A DNA stretch of 8,404 bases, from the NCBI GenBank assembly GCA_937873165.1, contig CALMVH010000162.1:1-8404 (forward strand), written 5' to 3'. Under the pieces are notes generated by a model that did no database searches, was not told the DNA's origin, and saw nothing but the letters and a program-made list of their open reading frames with translations. The DNA comes from an uncultured Rhodospirillales bacterium. GTDB lineage: Bacteria > Pseudomonadota > Alphaproteobacteria > CALMVH01. The position numbers and the translations under genes are program-made. This document shows, piece by piece, positions 6,937-8,404 of the stretch (the stretch's first letter is position 1; the number at the start of each line of letters is the position of its first letter).

Positions 6937-8404
6937 TCACACGAGCCGCGATTGCGCACTCGCCGCCTTGATGAAGGATGCGAAAAGCGGATGCGGCTCG
7001 AATGGCTTTGACTTCAGCTCGGGATGGAACTGAAGGCCTATGAACCATGGATGATTCAGCAGTTCCACGATTTCAGGCAGTACACCATCCGGCGACATCC
7101 CTGAAAAAATGAGCCCTTGGTTTTCCAGCAATGATTTGTAACGCGTATTGACCTCGTACCGGTGGCGATGACGCTCACTGATTTCCGTCGACGCGTAGAT
7201 ACGTCGGACCCTTGACCCCTCTGCCAGCATGCATCCGTACGCGCCTAGGCGCATGGTGCCACCCAGGTCCCCCCCGGCCTCGCGCATCTCCAAGTCGTTG
7301 CCGCGCATCCATTCAGTCATCATGCCCACAACCGGCTCGCTGGTCTGACCGAACTCGGTCGTGGTCGCCTGGGGTAATCCAGCCAGATTTCGCGCCGCTT
7401 CAATCACCGCCATCTGCATTCCGAAACAAATCCCGAAATACGGGATCTTGCGTTCACGCGCAAACCGGACCGCCTGGATCTTTCCCTCCGCCCCACGCTC
7501 GCCAAATCCGCCGGGCACGAGGATACCGTGCACATGTTCCAGCCGGTGGATGGGCGGGTTGGCAATATCCTCGAACAGCTCACTTTCCAGCCAGTCGATG
7601 CGGACGCGCACATTGTTCGCGATCCCCCCATGTGTCAGCGCCTCCGCCAGCGACTTATAGCTATCGAGCAGGCTGGTGTATTTACCAACAATCGCGATCG
7701 TGACTTCGCTCTCGGGATGAAGAAAGCGCTGGACGATCGTTTCCCATCGCGACAGATCAGGCTCGGGTGCTTCGATGCCGAAATAGTTCAATACTTCGGT
7801 ATCCAGCCCTTCCTGATGGTACGTCAACGGCACACGGTAAATCGTGTCGACGTCCAAGGCGGGGATCACGCGTTCCGTACGCATATTGCAGAACAGCGCG
7901 ATCTTGCGGCGCTGGTCGGCCGGGATGGGCTGATTGCAGCGGCACAGCAGAATGGCGGGCTGGATACCGACGGACAGCAGCTCCTTCACCGAATGCTGCG
8001 TCGGCTTTGTCTTCAACTCGCCAGCCGCCGAGATGTAGGGCACCAGCGTCACATGCATGAACAGCGCGCGCTCGGGCCCGACTTCGTTGCCGAACTGGCG
8101 AATCGCTTCAAGGAACGGCAGGCTTTCGATGTCGCCGACCGTACCGCCGATCTCGCAGATCACGAAGTCGGTTTCGCCGGTCTCTGATGCGATGAACGTC
8201 TTGATCTCGTCCGTGATGTGCGGAATCACCTGAACGGTCGCTCCGAGGTAATCTCCGCGCCGTTCCTTGGCGATTACATTGGAATAGATCCGGCCTGTCG
8301 TAATGTTGTCGGACCGGCGGGCCGCGACGCCCGTGAACCGTTCATAATGGCCGAGATCCAGATCCGTCTCGGCCCCGTCGTCGGTCACGAACACTTCGCC
8401 GTGC
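6937..8404 (-). CDS. pyrG: CTP synthase, N terminus cut off by the window edge
   Basis: CTP synthase makes CTP from UTP, ATP and glutamine, the last step of pyrimidine nucleotide synthesis. The reading frame is open to the right edge (HGEVFVTDDGAETDLDLGHYERF is the first stretch seen). Aligned by motif to E. coli PyrG, about 56 residues including the P-loop are missing, and the full protein would be about 544. In residues counted from the GTG codon at 8394, the Mg-binding Asp is 13 and Glu is 81 (EIGGTVGDIES). The C-terminal glutamine amidotransferase domain has GGFGERG (295-301), the nucleophile Cys323 in YFGICFGMQ, and the His457/Glu459 pair in LQFHPEL. The true start is outside the window; GTG 8394 is an internal valine, not a start. 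The gene is convergent with the GlsB-like gene. Confidence 0.97.
   Translation of the reverse strand, partial: HGEVFVTDDGAETDLDLGHYERFTGVAARRSDNITTGRIYSNVIAKERRGDYLGATVQVIPHITDEIKTFIASETGETDFVICEIGGTVGDIESLPFLEAIRQFGNEVGPERALFMHVTLVPYISAAGELKTKPTQHSVKELLSVGIQPAILLCRCNQPIPADQRRKIALFCNMRTERVIPALDVDTIYRVPLTYHQEGLDTEVLNYFGIEAPEPDLSRWETIVQRFLHPESEVTIAIVGKYTSLLDSYKSLAEALTHGGIANNVRVRIDWLESELFEDIANPPIHRLEHVHGILVPGGFGERGAEGKIQAVRFARERKIPYFGICFGMQMAVIEAARNLAGLPQATTTEFGQTSEPVVGMMTEWMRGNDLEMREAGGDLGGTMRLGAYGCMLAEGSRVRRIYASTEISERHRHRYEVNTRYKSLLENQGLIFSGMSPDGVLPEIVELLNHPWFIGLQFHPELKSKPFEPHPLFASFIKAASAQSRLV

Overview
The window is a block of core housekeeping genes from an alphaproteobacterium. The evidence is the gene order eno, septum-formation-initiator gene, pdhA, pdhB, pdhC, lpd; the lipoyl domain fused to the N terminus of E1-beta; and the alphaproteobacterial style of the proteins. 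GC content is high (roughly 60% by eye). I cannot settle the order; Sphingomonadales, Acetobacterales or another Rhodospirillales-like group would all fit.

Layout, from high to low coordinates, because seven of the eight genes lie on the minus strand: pyrG (CTP synthase, N terminus cut off by the right edge); a small plus-strand gene for a three-helix GlsB/YeaQ/YmgE-type membrane protein; eno (enolase); an FtsB/DivIC-like division protein; and then pdhA, pdhB, pdhC and lpd, the four genes of the pyruvate dehydrogenase complex. The left edge cuts lpd after 321 codons. No RNA gene, mobile element or CRISPR array was seen, and no gene-free stretch reaches 300 bases. The gaps are 142 bases (eno/GlsB-like, divergent), 108 (ftsB/pdhA), 89 (eno/ftsB) and 7 (GlsB-like/pyrG, convergent).

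Together, enolase makes phosphoenolpyruvate at the end of glycolysis and the PDH complex turns pyruvate into acetyl-CoA. The four PDH genes are packed with gaps of 2 and 3 bases and one 1-base overlap (TAATG), so they should be one translationally coupled unit. E1-beta and E2 each carry one lipoyl domain, so the complex has lipoyl arms on both subunits. PyrG makes CTP, and the FtsB-like protein belongs to the divisome.

I found no new biological system here. The points worth a second look are small: a perfect 12-bp palindrome with a CtrA-like half-site arrangement upstream of ftsB, alternative hairpins in the pdhA leader, the lower-GC GlsB-like gene between pyrG and eno with an ambiguous start, and an unusual proline in a conserved loop of E1-beta.
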